Notes: generated by a model not told the origin, from the sequence alone. Shown: positions 26,559 to 35,844, numbered from the stretch's first letter. The stretch is DNA of 64,000 bases from Turicimonas muris (GCF_002221595.1 NZ_NHMP01000004.1:1-64000); one strand, 5' to 3'. Numbers and translations are program-made.

Positions 26559-28058
26559 ATGAACAAATTAAAGACTTTCTCAACAACCGCTTTGGCCGCT
26601 GCACTGTCACTGGTCTCAGTGTCCGAAGCTGCTCCGCAGCGAGACCAATTTTATTGGTTAACTGAGATGAATAAAGCTTCCGTAGTTATCAATGCTGATG
26701 AGAATTTGTTAGATAAAGATTTAGCAAAAAGAATAGCTAAAGGTATTTCAGAAGTTGCTGCGGACGCTGCAAAACCTGGTGCCAAACGACCGAACAAAGT
26801 GATCGCTTATGAACCGGAGTTGATTAAGAAAGTCGGAATGGATGCCACGATGCTTCACATCGGCCGCTCCAGCCAGGATATGCATGCATCATATAACACA
26901 ATGATTCTCAGAGACTACATTCTTTCTATCTCCGAGGCTCTGGCTAAGACAATGCAGCTCCTGCAGGACATCGCAGAAAGGAATATCGACACCGTCGTTC
27001 CGAATTACACCAACGGTGTGGCAGCTCAGCCCAATAGTTACGCGCACTATCTTTTCGGTTACCTTGCTTCCTTTGAACGTGATCAGCATAAGTTGAAAGA
27101 ATGCTATGAGCGAATTAACTATTCTCCGATGGGAACGACAGTGCTGAATGGAACCAGCTGGCCGCTGAATCGTCAGCGCATGTCGGATTACCTGGGATTT
27201 AAAGCACCGGTATTAAATGCGTACGATGCCGCTCAGACAAAGCCAATTGATGAATTGATTGAAATCTCCAATGTTGTTACAGGAATCGCTTTGCACGTCG
27301 GAACCTTCATCCAAGACGTGATGACGCAATACGCCCAACCGCGTCCTTGGATTATTCTTCAAGAAGGAGGCGATAATACTTACGTGTCTTCCGCTATGCC
27401 GCAGAAACGTAATCCGGGTTTGTTGATCAATACTAGAAAAGCAGCAAGTACAGTATTCGGCGATGCTCAGACAATGTTGATCCGCGCGCACAATATCGCT
27501 CCCGGATTTAGTGATCCAAAAGGAGCTTCCTATTGGCCGACGATGGAACAAACGCTAGCGATGCTGAAAAGTTTTGACAAGTGCTTAACGGCGTTAAGAA
27601 TCAATCCAAAGCGTGCTTTGGAGGAACTCAATCTTGACTGGACAGCTTCACAGGAAGTTGCGGATGTTCTCATGAGAGAGTACAAGCTACCGTTCCGGGT
27701 GGGGCATCACTTTGCAAGTCAGGTAGTCGGATATGCACGGACCCATGACATCAAGCCGTTAGACTTTCCATATGCAGAAGCAAAGAGAATCTACAGCGAA
27801 GTGATTAAGTCTGAATATCCAACTGGCAATCCTAATCTGCCGATGTCTGAAGAACAGTTTAAAGCTACTTTGAATCCGATTGAAATTATTAAGAACCGTA
27901 AGACCGCCGGTGGTCCGCAGCCGGCAGAGATGAGAAAGCAGCTTGATATTATGGAAGTCTCCATTAAGAACCAAGAGAAATGGACTCAAGAGCAGAAGCA
28001 AAAGATTAATGATGCTTTGGCTAAGCTCGATAAAGATTTTGCTGAGTACTTGAAGTAA
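26559..28058 (+). CDS. Exported argininosuccinate-lyase-like enzyme (fumarase/aspartase superfamily)
   Basis: The 499-residue protein has a Sec signal (cleaved near SEAAPQ, residue 25), unlike cytoplasmic ArgH. It has the superfamily signature SSAMPQKRNP at about 277-286, the ArgH-type GTSWPLNRQRMSDYLGF near 195, and HIGRSSQDMHAS near 100, where ArgH has TGRSRNDQ. The Arg-Asn pair changed to Ser-Gln implies a different substrate. Enzymes of this family eliminate fumarate from N-substituted aspartates. In the periplasm that would feed fumarate-type reductases. It is flanked by terminators, so it is probably a single-gene unit. Confidence 0.85.
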   Translation: MNKLKTFSTTALAAALSLVSVSEAAPQRDQFYWLTEMNKASVVINADENLLDKDLAKRIAKGISEVAADAAKPGAKRPNKVIAYEPELIKKVGMDATMLHIGRSSQDMHASYNTMILRDYILSISEALAKTMQLLQDIAERNIDTVVPNYTNGVAAQPNSYAHYLFGYLASFERDQHKLKECYERINYSPMGTTVLNGTSWPLNRQRMSDYLGFKAPVLNAYDAAQTKPIDELIEISNVVTGIALHVGTFIQDVMTQYAQPRPWIILQEGGDNTYVSSAMPQKRNPGLLINTRKAASTVFGDAQTMLIRAHNIAPGFSDPKGASYWPTMEQTLAMLKSFDKCLTALRINPKRALEELNLDWTASQEVADVLMREYKLPFRVGHHFASQVVGYARTHDIKPLDFPYAEAKRIYSEVIKSEYPTGNPNLPMSEEQFKATLNPIEIIKNRKTAGGPQPAEMRKQLDIMEVSIKNQEKWTQEQKQKINDALAKLDKDFAEYLK

Positions 28059-28078
28059 TCATGTAGTCTTGTAACGGG

Positions 28079-28123
28079 CCGGTGTTTTTTTCGTGAACTA
28101 AGGAAAAGAAGCACCGGTTTTTT
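28079..28123 (+). terminator. Intrinsic terminator after the lyase gene
   Basis: CCGGTG (28079-28084) pairs with CACCGG (28112-28117) and is followed by six T. The loop is long (27 bases), but the T-run is good. Confidence 0.7.
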
Positions 28124-28232
28124 ATTCAGTCGTCAAAAAGTTTTACAAGCTTCCTGCTCAAATAAGGATGAAGTTGTGGAGGTTGTCGGCTGAGTTGATA
28201 AGCTTAATCACCATCATTTTGGAGATCTAAGC

Positions 28233-28784
28233 ATGAAAAAACTATTAATCGCAGCTGCCGCAGCCTCTGCCGTTTTGTTTTGTTCCACGGGAGTCTTGGC
28301 CCAAGCAGTAAAAAGTCAAGTACCTACACTGAAGCAGCAGGTTGAAGATTTGAAGGAAGCGGTGCTGATGCTCCAAAAACGAGTGAATTATCTTGAAAGT
28401 ATCGTACCCACATCCTCTATTCCTTTGATGCCGGCAGATCCTAAGCTTTCTCCGGTATCTACTTCGGGCGCAGTCTTTCTTCTAGGCATTGATCAGCCGG
28501 TCAAGAACGGAAACGGTTCGGAATTTGTTCTGACGGTTGTCAATCCGCAGAGCATTACCTATACGAATGCTCACTTTACGATTCACGTATTCGGCAAGGA
28601 TGCCGAAGGCAATCCTGACGCCTACAAGAACGCTTATTTGCTGACGCGAGAAACCAAGGTTATTCAAGCCGGAAGCAAGAACCAATTCCGCTTTGTTGTT
28701 CCGGACATGCCGCTGGATAATTTTGCGGTTGCCTATGTGGTAGGCATTGAGTTCGGCGGCATCGCCACTGAAAACGCCCAGTAA
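28233..28784 (+). CDS. Exported coiled-coil protein of unknown function
   Basis: The 183-residue protein has a Sec signal (cleaved near VLAQA, residue 24) and then a short coiled coil (VPTLKQQVEDLKEAVLMLQKRVNYLES, about 31-57). After a Pro-rich linker comes a beta-rich domain of about 100 residues. It somewhat resembles small envelope proteins of the DUF3251/YajI kind, but this is not secure. It lies between the lyase and a convergent LysR gene. The start is behind GGAG. No catalytic motif is seen. Confidence 0.75.
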   Translation: MKKLLIAAAAASAVLFCSTGVLAQAVKSQVPTLKQQVEDLKEAVLMLQKRVNYLESIVPTSSIPLMPADPKLSPVSTSGAVFLLGIDQPVKNGNGSEFVLTVVNPQSITYTNAHFTIHVFGKDAEGNPDAYKNAYLLTRETKVIQAGSKNQFRFVVPDMPLDNFAVAYVVGIEFGGIATENAQ

Positions 28785-28804
28785 AACTAGATAGCACATT
28801 GAAG

Positions 28805-28828
28805 GCTCTCGCAGACGGCAGTGAGAGC
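28805..28828. terminator. Hairpin between convergent genes
   Basis: GCTCTC (28805-28810) pairs with GAGAGC (28823-28828) between the convergent envelope-protein and LysR genes. Neither side has a convincing T-run, so it is a weak bidirectional terminator candidate. Confidence 0.35.
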
Positions 28829-28837
28829 TAATCGACT

Positions 28838-29815
28838 TTACTTGAAAATTGGAACGAGGCCTTTTGCCCGTGCCTCCTCGATTGCACTTCTTGCCGCCAT
28901 AATCCGCTCGATGCATCCTTTGTTTTCTACCTGAGAAAACCAGTTTACAAAGTCTCTTATCGCGGGATCCGACAAATATCGGTCACGCCGCGCAAGTATA
29001 TGCATATTCCAGTTCTGGCGCTCCCAGCCGGGAAGAATAGGAACTATTTTTCCTTCCTTGAGCTCTCGAACGACGTGGCCGAGATATAAATCTGGCGTAA
29101 TTCCTTGGTGGTTCAACACCATGTTTCTAATGAGGAATTGATCGTGGCTCAGATAAATTTCACGCCAATGAATAATGTTGCTTGGAACACCGTCCCGATA
29201 CAAGAGCATCGTCGGCGCACTATTGGGCATAACCTGTAAGAGTCCAACATGCTGGGACAAATCTTCGGGAGTTCGAGGAACTCCATGCGCTTCCAAGTAT
29301 TGCGGGGAGGCAAAGATGGGTGTCGAGTTTGAAACCACATGACGAGTAACGATTTCCGATTGATCTGCTGGTGAGTGATTCACGACGGCAATATCGGTAT
29401 CTCCGTTTAATAGATCTCGGACTGTCATTTCCGGAAGCATGGAAAACTGAACGCGAGGATTGAGCCGAGAATATTGCATCAATTCCTGAGAATAGAATTG
29501 CTGAGTCATCTCGACCGGAGCAGAAAACCGAATCAAAATCTTATGAGAAGTACCTTCGCAAAACTCATCAAGTTTGCTGAATCCGTCTAACAAAGGTATG
29601 ACCATCGGAAGAATCTGTCGACATCTATCCGTGGGAATAAACGGCCGTTTGTTTTTAACCAGAAGCTCAAAACCAACGTCTTTTTCTAAACCGGCAAGAA
29701 GCCTGGAAACCTTTGCGCTGTCTAGATCAAGAAGCAACGCTGTCTGAGTAATGTTGCCCGTCTCCACAGTGACTGCGAGAGCACGCCAGGCAAGCAAGTT
29801 ATCTTTTTGCTTCAT
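28838..29815 (-). CDS. LysR-family transcriptional regulator
   Basis: The 325-residue protein has an N-terminal winged helix (LLAWRALAVTVETGNITQTALLLDLDSAKVSRLLAGLEKDVGFELLV, about 5-52) and a periplasmic-binding-protein-like effector domain. The start at 29815 (MKQKDNLL) is chosen because it matches family N termini. A start 20 codons upstream is possible, and neither has a strong ribosome binding site. It is divergent from the large molybdoenzyme operon at 30209 and is the most likely regulator of it. Confidence 0.85.
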   Translation of the reverse strand: MKQKDNLLAWRALAVTVETGNITQTALLLDLDSAKVSRLLAGLEKDVGFELLVKNKRPFIPTDRCRQILPMVIPLLDGFSKLDEFCEGTSHKILIRFSAPVEMTQQFYSQELMQYSRLNPRVQFSMLPEMTVRDLLNGDTDIAVVNHSPADQSEIVTRHVVSNSTPIFASPQYLEAHGVPRTPEDLSQHVGLLQVMPNSAPTMLLYRDGVPSNIIHWREIYLSHDQFLIRNMVLNHQGITPDLYLGHVVRELKEGKIVPILPGWERQNWNMHILARRDRYLSDPAIRDFVNWFSQVENKGCIERIMAARSAIEEARAKGLVPIFK

Positions 29816-30208
29816 ACTGCATTTTGAGGGGGTAGGTCTAGAGGTGATCCTATAGGCAAAAATCGTTCTGATCAATACATTCGTTTCGTGGTGTTCCTAA
29901 AATTTATCTATAACTTATTGAATTATTGTGATATTGTTATTTTTGAAGAGTGACAGACAAAAATGCTCTATTAGCAAATGAAGAAGAAAAATAGAATGGA
30001 CTCATCCCCAATAACTAACAGCTCCCCATCATGAAAAACGTCACTCAAATACCAGCTAGTCCTAAAGATTAGGGCTTCAGTTTAAAGGCCAATCCCGGGC
30101 CCACAGTTTTATTCGTTTTGTTCTCATCGGATGGCTGAAGACATCCGAAGGGGAGGAATTTGTTCCAATTTTTCTATCCCCCAAACTCTTAATCCTTGGA
30201 GTAACTTT
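29816..30208. promoter_or_regulatory. Divergent regulatory region between LysR gene and large molybdoenzyme operon
   Basis: No convincing gene is present. The half near LysR is AT-rich. The half near the molybdoenzyme holds TCGGATG (30127-30133) pairing with CATCCGA (30142-30148), followed at once by an AGGGGAGGAA stretch complementary in part to TTCC and TCCCC downstream (to about 30181). The likely leader of the operon is therefore structured. A LysR binding dyad was not identified with confidence. Confidence 0.35.
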
Positions 30209-32878
30209 ATGAAACTATCCCAAATTAGCCGCAGAAGTTTCGTCAAGGCAGCCGCCGTTGCCGGCGCAACAGCAGCTTCGCCGTTTTCTCCGGCTTTTTC
30301 TGCCGGAACTTCGACTGCGCAGAAACCAGCGGACTCTCAAAAAGACGACACTCAGATCATTACTACTACCTGCCGTGCCTGCATTCATAACTGCGGAGTC
30401 CGTGCTCACGTCCGCAACGGCCGTGTCATTAAAATCGAGGGAGATCCGAATTATCCGATGACAGACGGAACGCTCTGCGCCAAAGGTCTCTCCGGCATCA
30501 ATGCTCTTTATCATCCAGATCGCAACAAGTATCCGATGATTCGAGTCGGAGAACGCGGGGAGAATAAATGGAAACGCATCAGCTGGGATGAGGCAATTGA
30601 TATCATTGCCCACAAAATGATGGAAGCCAGAGAAAAGTACGGTGCTGAATCGGTTATGGCTTCCACCGGAGGCGGCGGGAATCCGCACTTTAGAATGATT
30701 GCCAGATTCTGCAACATTTTCGGCACCCCTAATTGGTATGAACCGGGATGTGCTCAGTGCTTCCTTCCCAGAACATTGGCCTTCGGCATGATGTACGGCG
30801 GACCTTCCACATCCATCGCTGACGAATGCGCTCTGGAAATCTACAACAAAAACACTCCGATGAAAAACATTGTCCTGTGGGGAACTGACGTCTCCTACAG
30901 CTGTCCGGCCGGCGGCGGTCATGCCCTTGCCAACCTTCGGGCAAAAGGAGTTAAAACCGTCTCGGTCGACCCGAGATTTGCGCCGAGCGCAGCCAAAGCC
31001 GATGTTTGGCTTCCGGTACGTCCCGGTACTGATGTGGCTCTTCAGCTTGCTTGGATACGCTACATCATTGCTCACAATCTCTTCGACAAAGATTTTGTGC
31101 TTAAATGGACAAACTTGCCTTATTTGGTCGACACAAAGACTAAGATGACAGTCAAGGCCAATGAGCTCTTCAAAGACGGTAAAAAAGAAGATTTTGTGGT
31201 TTGGGATACAAAAACCAACCAGCCTCAGCCGCTTCCTTACCCATGGAACGACAATCTTGATCCGGTTCTTGACGGCGAATTCACTTACAACGGAAAGACT
31301 TACAAGACCGGTTTCCGCCTGCTCAAGGAAAGAGCAGAACCATGGACGCTTGAAAAAGCCGGGGAAACCTGCTGGCTGAAACCTGAAAAAATCGAGGAAG
31401 CAATCAAGATCTACGCTGAAGGCCCGGGAGGAATCTCCTTGGGTGTAGCAACCGACCAGAACCCGAACTCTGTGCAGGCAGCTATGGGCGCCGTCATTCT
31501 CAATGCCTTAATGGGATATGTGGAAAAACCGGGTACGCTTATGAACAGAAACCCATTGGCTGTGCCGCCTAAGAACAGCCTGGTATCCCGCTGTGAACGT
31601 CTGCTGCCTCCCGGTCAGCTTGCTAAACGTCTCGGCGGCGTAGAGTTCAAGGGACTTCTGTCTTGGGATGCCGCTCAGCCAAGCCGAATTCAGGAAGCGA
31701 TTATGACCGGTAAGCCATACCCGATCAAAGTCTGGCTCGAGCGCTCCGGCAATAAGCTCGGAGTTGTCGGCGATGCAGGTTCTTGGGCTGAAGCCACTAA
31801 ACACGTGGATTTCATCGTCCATATGTTTAACTATCCGACTTCCTTCTCTATGTATGCGGATATGCTTTTGCCTACAACAGAATGGCTAGAAACCGACTTC
31901 CTCGCTGAGTCTCTTAATACGGTTTGGGCTCGCCAAGCTGTCGTGCATACTTGGGAAACACGCCATGAAACAGTTATTTGGTCAAAAATTCTCAAGCGCT
32001 GCGGTGAATTAGGTCACGAAGTATGCCGTAAGTCCTTTGATCCGGAATTCATGGGAGCAGATCTTCCGCAATGGGATTCAATGGATGAAATTTTGGATCT
32101 GAAACTCAAGCCACTCAATATTACGTTTGCTGAGTTAAAGAAAAAAGGCTTTATCGAAGCAATGCCGTATGACAAATGGAACAGCTACTACGTCTATAAG
32201 AAGATCAATCCGAAGACAGGTCTCCCGGTAGGCTTCGGTACAGCCTCAAAGAAATTGGAACTGTATACCGACCGTTTCATCACGATGGGACGTACCGGTG
32301 CTCCGTACGCTCTGCAAAAACTTGATCCGGTAGAAAAAGACTACGATCCGCTGCCTTACTACGTGGAACCTTACGAAAGTCCGAACAGAGAAATTGCCAA
32401 AGAGTACCCGCTTGTGATGACCAACGGACGTCTGCCTATGTTCCACCACAGCACTCTCAGAAACATTCCTTATCTGCGTGAAATCTATCCGGTTCCCGAA
32501 GTTTGGATTAATCCGGAGACTGCCGCGAAGTACGGTATTAAGCAAGGCGATTGGACATGGATTGAATCTAAACGTGGCAAGACCCAGGGTAAAGCAAGAT
32601 TAACCGAGGGCATCAATCCGGGTGTTCTTTACATGGAGCGCTTCTGGTTCCCGGAAAAACTTGCCTCTGACACTCACGGCTGGAAAGAAGCGAATGTGAA
32701 CGTTCTCTCTAAGAACACGGCTCCGTTTAACGACATGGTAGGTACATACACGCTTCGCGGCTACCAAGTTCGAATCTCTAAAGCAGATAAAGGACCGGAA
32801 GGCGTATGGACGAAACCGGAGCAGTTCAAAGTCTGGATGCCCGCCCCCTCAGAGAACACACCAAAGATCGAAGGATAA
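30209..32878 (+). CDS. Tat-exported DMSO-reductase-family molybdoenzyme, catalytic subunit
   Basis: The start at 30209 follows TTGGAG and opens a Tat signal (ISRRSFVKAAAVAG). The 889-residue protein has the canonical [4Fe-4S] cysteines C55, C58, C62 and C90 (CX2CX3CX27C). The probable molybdenum ligand is a cysteine in the EPGCAQCFLPR segment (C181 or C184). True DmsA uses serine, so the DMSO name should not be taken literally. The C-terminal molydopterin domain is complete. It heads a seven-gene operon with ferredoxin, membrane anchor, chaperone and NapGH-like partners. Its substrate is unknown. Confidence 0.92.
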   Translation: MKLSQISRRSFVKAAAVAGATAASPFSPAFSAGTSTAQKPADSQKDDTQIITTTCRACIHNCGVRAHVRNGRVIKIEGDPNYPMTDGTLCAKGLSGINALYHPDRNKYPMIRVGERGENKWKRISWDEAIDIIAHKMMEAREKYGAESVMASTGGGGNPHFRMIARFCNIFGTPNWYEPGCAQCFLPRTLAFGMMYGGPSTSIADECALEIYNKNTPMKNIVLWGTDVSYSCPAGGGHALANLRAKGVKTVSVDPRFAPSAAKADVWLPVRPGTDVALQLAWIRYIIAHNLFDKDFVLKWTNLPYLVDTKTKMTVKANELFKDGKKEDFVVWDTKTNQPQPLPYPWNDNLDPVLDGEFTYNGKTYKTGFRLLKERAEPWTLEKAGETCWLKPEKIEEAIKIYAEGPGGISLGVATDQNPNSVQAAMGAVILNALMGYVEKPGTLMNRNPLAVPPKNSLVSRCERLLPPGQLAKRLGGVEFKGLLSWDAAQPSRIQEAIMTGKPYPIKVWLERSGNKLGVVGDAGSWAEATKHVDFIVHMFNYPTSFSMYADMLLPTTEWLETDFLAESLNTVWARQAVVHTWETRHETVIWSKILKRCGELGHEVCRKSFDPEFMGADLPQWDSMDEILDLKLKPLNITFAELKKKGFIEAMPYDKWNSYYVYKKINPKTGLPVGFGTASKKLELYTDRFITMGRTGAPYALQKLDPVEKDYDPLPYYVEPYESPNREIAKEYPLVMTNGRLPMFHHSTLRNIPYLREIYPVPEVWINPETAAKYGIKQGDWTWIESKRGKTQGKARLTEGINPGVLYMERFWFPEKLASDTHGWKEANVNVLSKNTAPFNDMVGTYTLRGYQVRISKADKGPEGVWTKPEQFKVWMPAPSENTPKIEG

Positions 32879-32881
32879 AAA

Positions 32882-33475
32882 ATGGCACAAAAAACTCTCG
32901 TAATTGACCTCGATCGCTGCATCGGCTGCTTTGCATGTGAAGTCGCATGTAAGAATGAAAATAATGTTCCTCTCGGCGTGTACTACAACAAAGTACTATC
33001 CATCGGACCCGTCGGAAAATTTCCTGAACTCAAGCAGTACTTCCTGCCGACCGTTTGTCAGAATTGCCGCGACGCACCTTGCGTGAAAGTCTGTCCTACC
33101 GGAGCTTCCTTCAAAACCGAAGACGGCCAAGTACTCGTGGATAAGGAAAAATGCATCGGCTGCAAGATGTGCATCGCCGCTTGCCCCTACGGTGCCCGTT
33201 CCTTTAATCCGGAAAATAAGGTTGTCGAAAAATGTACTCTCTGCCGTCATTTGCAGGAAGTCGGCGAGCAGCCCGCCTGTGTTAAAGCCTGCTGCGCAAA
33301 CGCTCGTTTCTTCGGCGATATAGACGATCCGGAGAGCGAAGTTTCCAAGGTCCTTGCGGCTGCCGGCGAAGAGAACGTCCACAGCATGCCGGACTCCGGA
33401 AATCATCCTTCCGTCCGTTATATTCTTCATAAGAAGACCGGTGAATGGATGAACAAACCTCCGAAGATGCTATAA
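32882..33475 (+). CDS. DmsB-like ferredoxin subunit
   Basis: The 197-residue protein has four [4Fe-4S] motifs: CIGCFACEVAC near 14, CQNCRDAPCVKVCP near 60, CIGCKMCIAACP near 91, and CTLCRHLQEVGEQPACVKAC near 120. It carries electrons from the membrane anchor to the catalytic subunit. It begins three bases after the catalytic gene behind AAGGA and ends just before the anchor gene. Confidence 0.95.
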   Translation: MAQKTLVIDLDRCIGCFACEVACKNENNVPLGVYYNKVLSIGPVGKFPELKQYFLPTVCQNCRDAPCVKVCPTGASFKTEDGQVLVDKEKCIGCKMCIAACPYGARSFNPENKVVEKCTLCRHLQEVGEQPACVKACCANARFFGDIDDPESEVSKVLAAAGEENVHSMPDSGNHPSVRYILHKKTGEWMNKPPKML

Positions 33476-33484
33476 GGAGGAGAA

Positions 33485-34303
33485 ATGGTCGGCGACTGGA
33501 CTTTATCAATCTTTGCAGCCTTACTTTGTGTAGGTGCCGGTCTTTTCGCTGCCCTGGCCGCTTCAGAGTTCTCTGACTTTACTGAGAGGACTCTGAAGAT
33601 CTGCGCAGCACTCGGGTTTGTCTGCTTAAGTCTGGGCGGTTTTGCGGCGATCTCTAATCTCGGAAGGCCAAGCATGATTTTGGGTGTCTTCGGAAATCCA
33701 AAGTCATGGCTATTCTGGGAGATGATTGGTGTCACGGGCGCTCTGGCCGCAAGCTTGATTTATCTTATCTGCCTTTATCGAGAAGCGGATCAGACAAGGA
33801 CGCGGGCTTTCAGCTTGATTTCAGCGCTTTTTTCTCTCATTGCGGTTTTTGCGCTTGGAGCGAATATGGTGATGAGCTGGCGTCCCGTGCTCAACTCTTA
33901 TACGCTGATGCTTCCTTTCATCGGTTTGTACTGGAGCGCCGCTTCACTTTGCTTTCTTGTGGAACGCGAATTTGAAGATGCTGAGAAGGCTAAGGCAAAA
34001 ATATCTTCTGCGGCCGCAGCTTGCGTTACCGGTCTTGGCTATGCGGCATATACGGGGTACCTTCTTTCGGATCCGGAAACGTTGGAAGGGGCTCGCGAAA
34101 TTCTTTCCGGCAGTCTGAGTCTGAATTTTTGGATAGGGTGCGCTCTTTGCGGTGTTGTGCTTCCGCTGGCGGGCGCCTTTACGAGAAAAGCAAAGATGCT
34201 CTTGACAGCTGTCGGGTTGGCAGGGATTTTTATCGCCGTATTTGTATGGCAGAATTTGCTATTGGACATCGGCCAGGCCGCGTGGCATTTCTTCAAACCT
34301 TAA
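33485..34303 (+). CDS. DmsC-like membrane anchor and quinol oxidase subunit
   Basis: The 272-residue protein has about eight membrane spans and fits the DmsC anchor family. Its N-terminal half contains the SNLGRPSMILGVFGNPKSWLFWEM segment typical of DmsC (LGRP...N..SWLSREI in E. coli). It would oxidise menaquinol and hand electrons to the ferredoxin subunit on the outer face. It starts behind AAGGAGG ten bases after the ferredoxin gene. Confidence 0.9.
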   Translation: MVGDWTLSIFAALLCVGAGLFAALAASEFSDFTERTLKICAALGFVCLSLGGFAAISNLGRPSMILGVFGNPKSWLFWEMIGVTGALAASLIYLICLYREADQTRTRAFSLISALFSLIAVFALGANMVMSWRPVLNSYTLMLPFIGLYWSAASLCFLVEREFEDAEKAKAKISSAAAACVTGLGYAAYTGYLLSDPETLEGAREILSGSLSLNFWIGCALCGVVLPLAGAFTRKAKMLLTAVGLAGIFIAVFVWQNLLLDIGQAAWHFFKP

Positions 34304-34309
34304 TTCATA

Positions 34310-34340
34310 GGGTCGGTGCTTCGGCCCCGACCCGTTTCTA
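34310..34340 (+). terminator. Terminator-like hairpin between anchor and chaperone genes
   Basis: GGGTCGG (34310-34316) pairs with CCGACCC (34327-34333), followed by GTTTCT. The T-run is weak, so partial termination inside the operon is the likely effect, as in the other molybdoenzyme unit. Confidence 0.5.
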
Positions 34341-34350
34341 GGAACCAGAC

Positions 34351-35037
34351 ATGCAGCTAAATGATTCTATGATAATAGGACCTTATTATCCGAGTTACGA
34401 GGAGTTATTCGATTTCGAAATTAACTACACCTTGCTTTCTCGTTTATTCAAATCCGAAATCACGCAAGACGCAAAGGAGGCGCTTCTCGGTCTTAAGCTT
34501 TCTGACTATTGCGACCATCCTCTTATCAGCAAGGGAGCGAGATGGATCGATGAAGCGATCCGTCAAGAGGAGCCGGATAATCAGCTTGATCTTTTGGCGG
34601 CCGAGTACGCAGCGGCCTTTATCGGAACTGCAGGCTCGAAAGCAGCTTATCCTTATGAGTCTGTCTACACCAGTGCTCAGGGGCTCGTCATGCAGAAAGC
34701 GTATGAACAAGTCCGCCGGATCTATCGAGACCACGGTCTTGAAAATCAGAGCGACTTGTATGACGATCATATAGCGCTAGAGCTGGATTACTTGGCTTAT
34801 CTTTGCCGGAGAGCAAAAAATGAGAAGCCTGCATCGCCGGAATATATGAATTTTCTGCGGGATCAAGCGACATTTCTTGAGAAGCACATTTTTAATTGGC
34901 TGCCTAAATTTCTCAAGAAAATCCACGAAAATGTTGACTCTTGCTTTTACCGCGGAGCGGCAATGATGCTTGAAGGAACCTGTCAAGACCATCAAAGAAT
35001 GCTTAGTTGGGTGCAGTTTGACGAGGCCTGTGATTGA
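34351..35037 (+). CDS. TorD/DmsD-family chaperone of the large molybdoenzyme
   Basis: The 228-residue helical protein contains the TorD pattern LLAAEYAAAFIGTAGSKAAYPYESVYTSAQGLVMQ near 80-115 and ALELDYLAYLCRRA. It would guard the 889-residue catalytic subunit until molybdenum cofactor insertion and Tat export. It starts behind AGGAA, 48 bases after the anchor gene, with the hairpin between. It is only distantly similar to the first chaperone, consistent with client specificity. Confidence 0.87.
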   Translation: MQLNDSMIIGPYYPSYEELFDFEINYTLLSRLFKSEITQDAKEALLGLKLSDYCDHPLISKGARWIDEAIRQEEPDNQLDLLAAEYAAAFIGTAGSKAAYPYESVYTSAQGLVMQKAYEQVRRIYRDHGLENQSDLYDDHIALELDYLAYLCRRAKNEKPASPEYMNFLRDQATFLEKHIFNWLPKFLKKIHENVDSCFYRGAAMMLEGTCQDHQRMLSWVQFDEACD

Positions 35038-35153
35038 GAATTTAAATTTTCCCGATACCAAGAATTCCGTTACGAAGCTATAGGCAGATAGTCAGCTGGT
35101 AACTGAAACAATAAAACTATTGCTCTTTTCTCAAAAAATAATTATGACCTCGA

Positions 35154-35202
35154 CCTATGCCTGCTTGGGCTTTTGTTCTGAACCTCAAAAGTAAGGCATA
35201 GG
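35154..35202 (+). promoter_or_regulatory. Long stem-loop before the NapG-like gene
   Basis: CCTATGCCT (35154-35162) pairs perfectly with AGGCATAGG (35194-35202), and inside it CTTTTG (35170-35175) pairs with CAAAAG (35186-35191). It sits in a 201-base gap, 37 bases before the NapG-like start. There is no T-run; it may stabilise or gate the mRNA of the downstream three genes. Confidence 0.45.
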
Positions 35203-35238
35203 CAATCTGTTGGATTAATCGGCAAGGAGGCTGCTGCT

Positions 35239-35844
35239 ATGAGTTCTCAATCTTCTTCCATCGGTCGAAGGGGCCTTTTATTGTCTGTGGGAGCTTCGGG
35301 TGCTCTCTTTGCGCTCGGCTGGGGCGCTTCCAAAGTCGAATCAGCACCCGTAATTCGACCGCCCGGAGGACAGGATAACAACTTTTTATCTAGGTGCATC
35401 CGCTGTGATCGCTGCCGAAGTATTTGTCCCACTAATGTTATTTCGATTGGAGGTCTCGCAGACGGGGTGCTGAATCTGCGAACTCCGGTTATGAATTACC
35501 GATACGGTTCCTGCGACTTCTGCGACAAATGCATTGAGGTCTGTCCAACCGGAGCGCTTACGGCGTATTCGGGAGAAACTACACCGGTCGGAAAGGCTCG
35601 TTTAACCGACATCTGTATTGCACTCCGAACCCGGGCTTGTACAAAATGTAAAGAAGCCTGTCCTTATGATGCTATTTCTTTAGCCGAAGGAAAGGTTCCG
35701 GTCATTGACAATGACAAGTGCAACGGTTGCGGCGTGTGTGAAAATATTTGCCCGGCCAATGTGCTCCAGGCTTATACAGGACGCAATCAACGCGGTATCG
35801 AAATTCTGTCTTTAGAAGCTCTGAAAGCACAGGAGCAATCATGA
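35239..35844 (+). CDS. NapG-like Tat-exported ferredoxin
   Basis: The 201-residue protein has a Tat signal (IGRRGLLLSVGASG) and four [4Fe-4S] motifs: CIRCDRCRSICP near 53, CDFCDKCIEVCP near 93, CTKCKEACP near 135 and CNGCGVCENICP near 158. This is the NapG/MauM layout, a periplasmic ferredoxin that accepts electrons from a NapH-type quinol dehydrogenase. It overlaps the next gene at ATGA, so translation is coupled. No napA or napB is visible here, so it probably serves another acceptor, perhaps the molybdoenzyme upstream. Confidence 0.9.
   Translation: MSSQSSSIGRRGLLLSVGASGALFALGWGASKVESAPVIRPPGGQDNNFLSRCIRCDRCRSICPTNVISIGGLADGVLNLRTPVMNYRYGSCDFCDKCIEVCPTGALTAYSGETTPVGKARLTDICIALRTRACTKCKEACPYDAISLAEGKVPVIDNDKCNGCGVCENICPANVLQAYTGRNQRGIEILSLEALKAQEQS

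Noticed and set aside
26559-28058. Calling the lyase argH (arginine biosynthesis)
   Set aside because: It has a signal peptide and an altered TGRSRNDQ motif, and no other arginine gene is nearby.
30209-32878. Calling the large molybdoenzyme DMSO reductase (dmsA)
   Set aside because: The probable molybdenum ligand region has cysteines (GCAQC) rather than the DmsA serine, so the substrate is left open.
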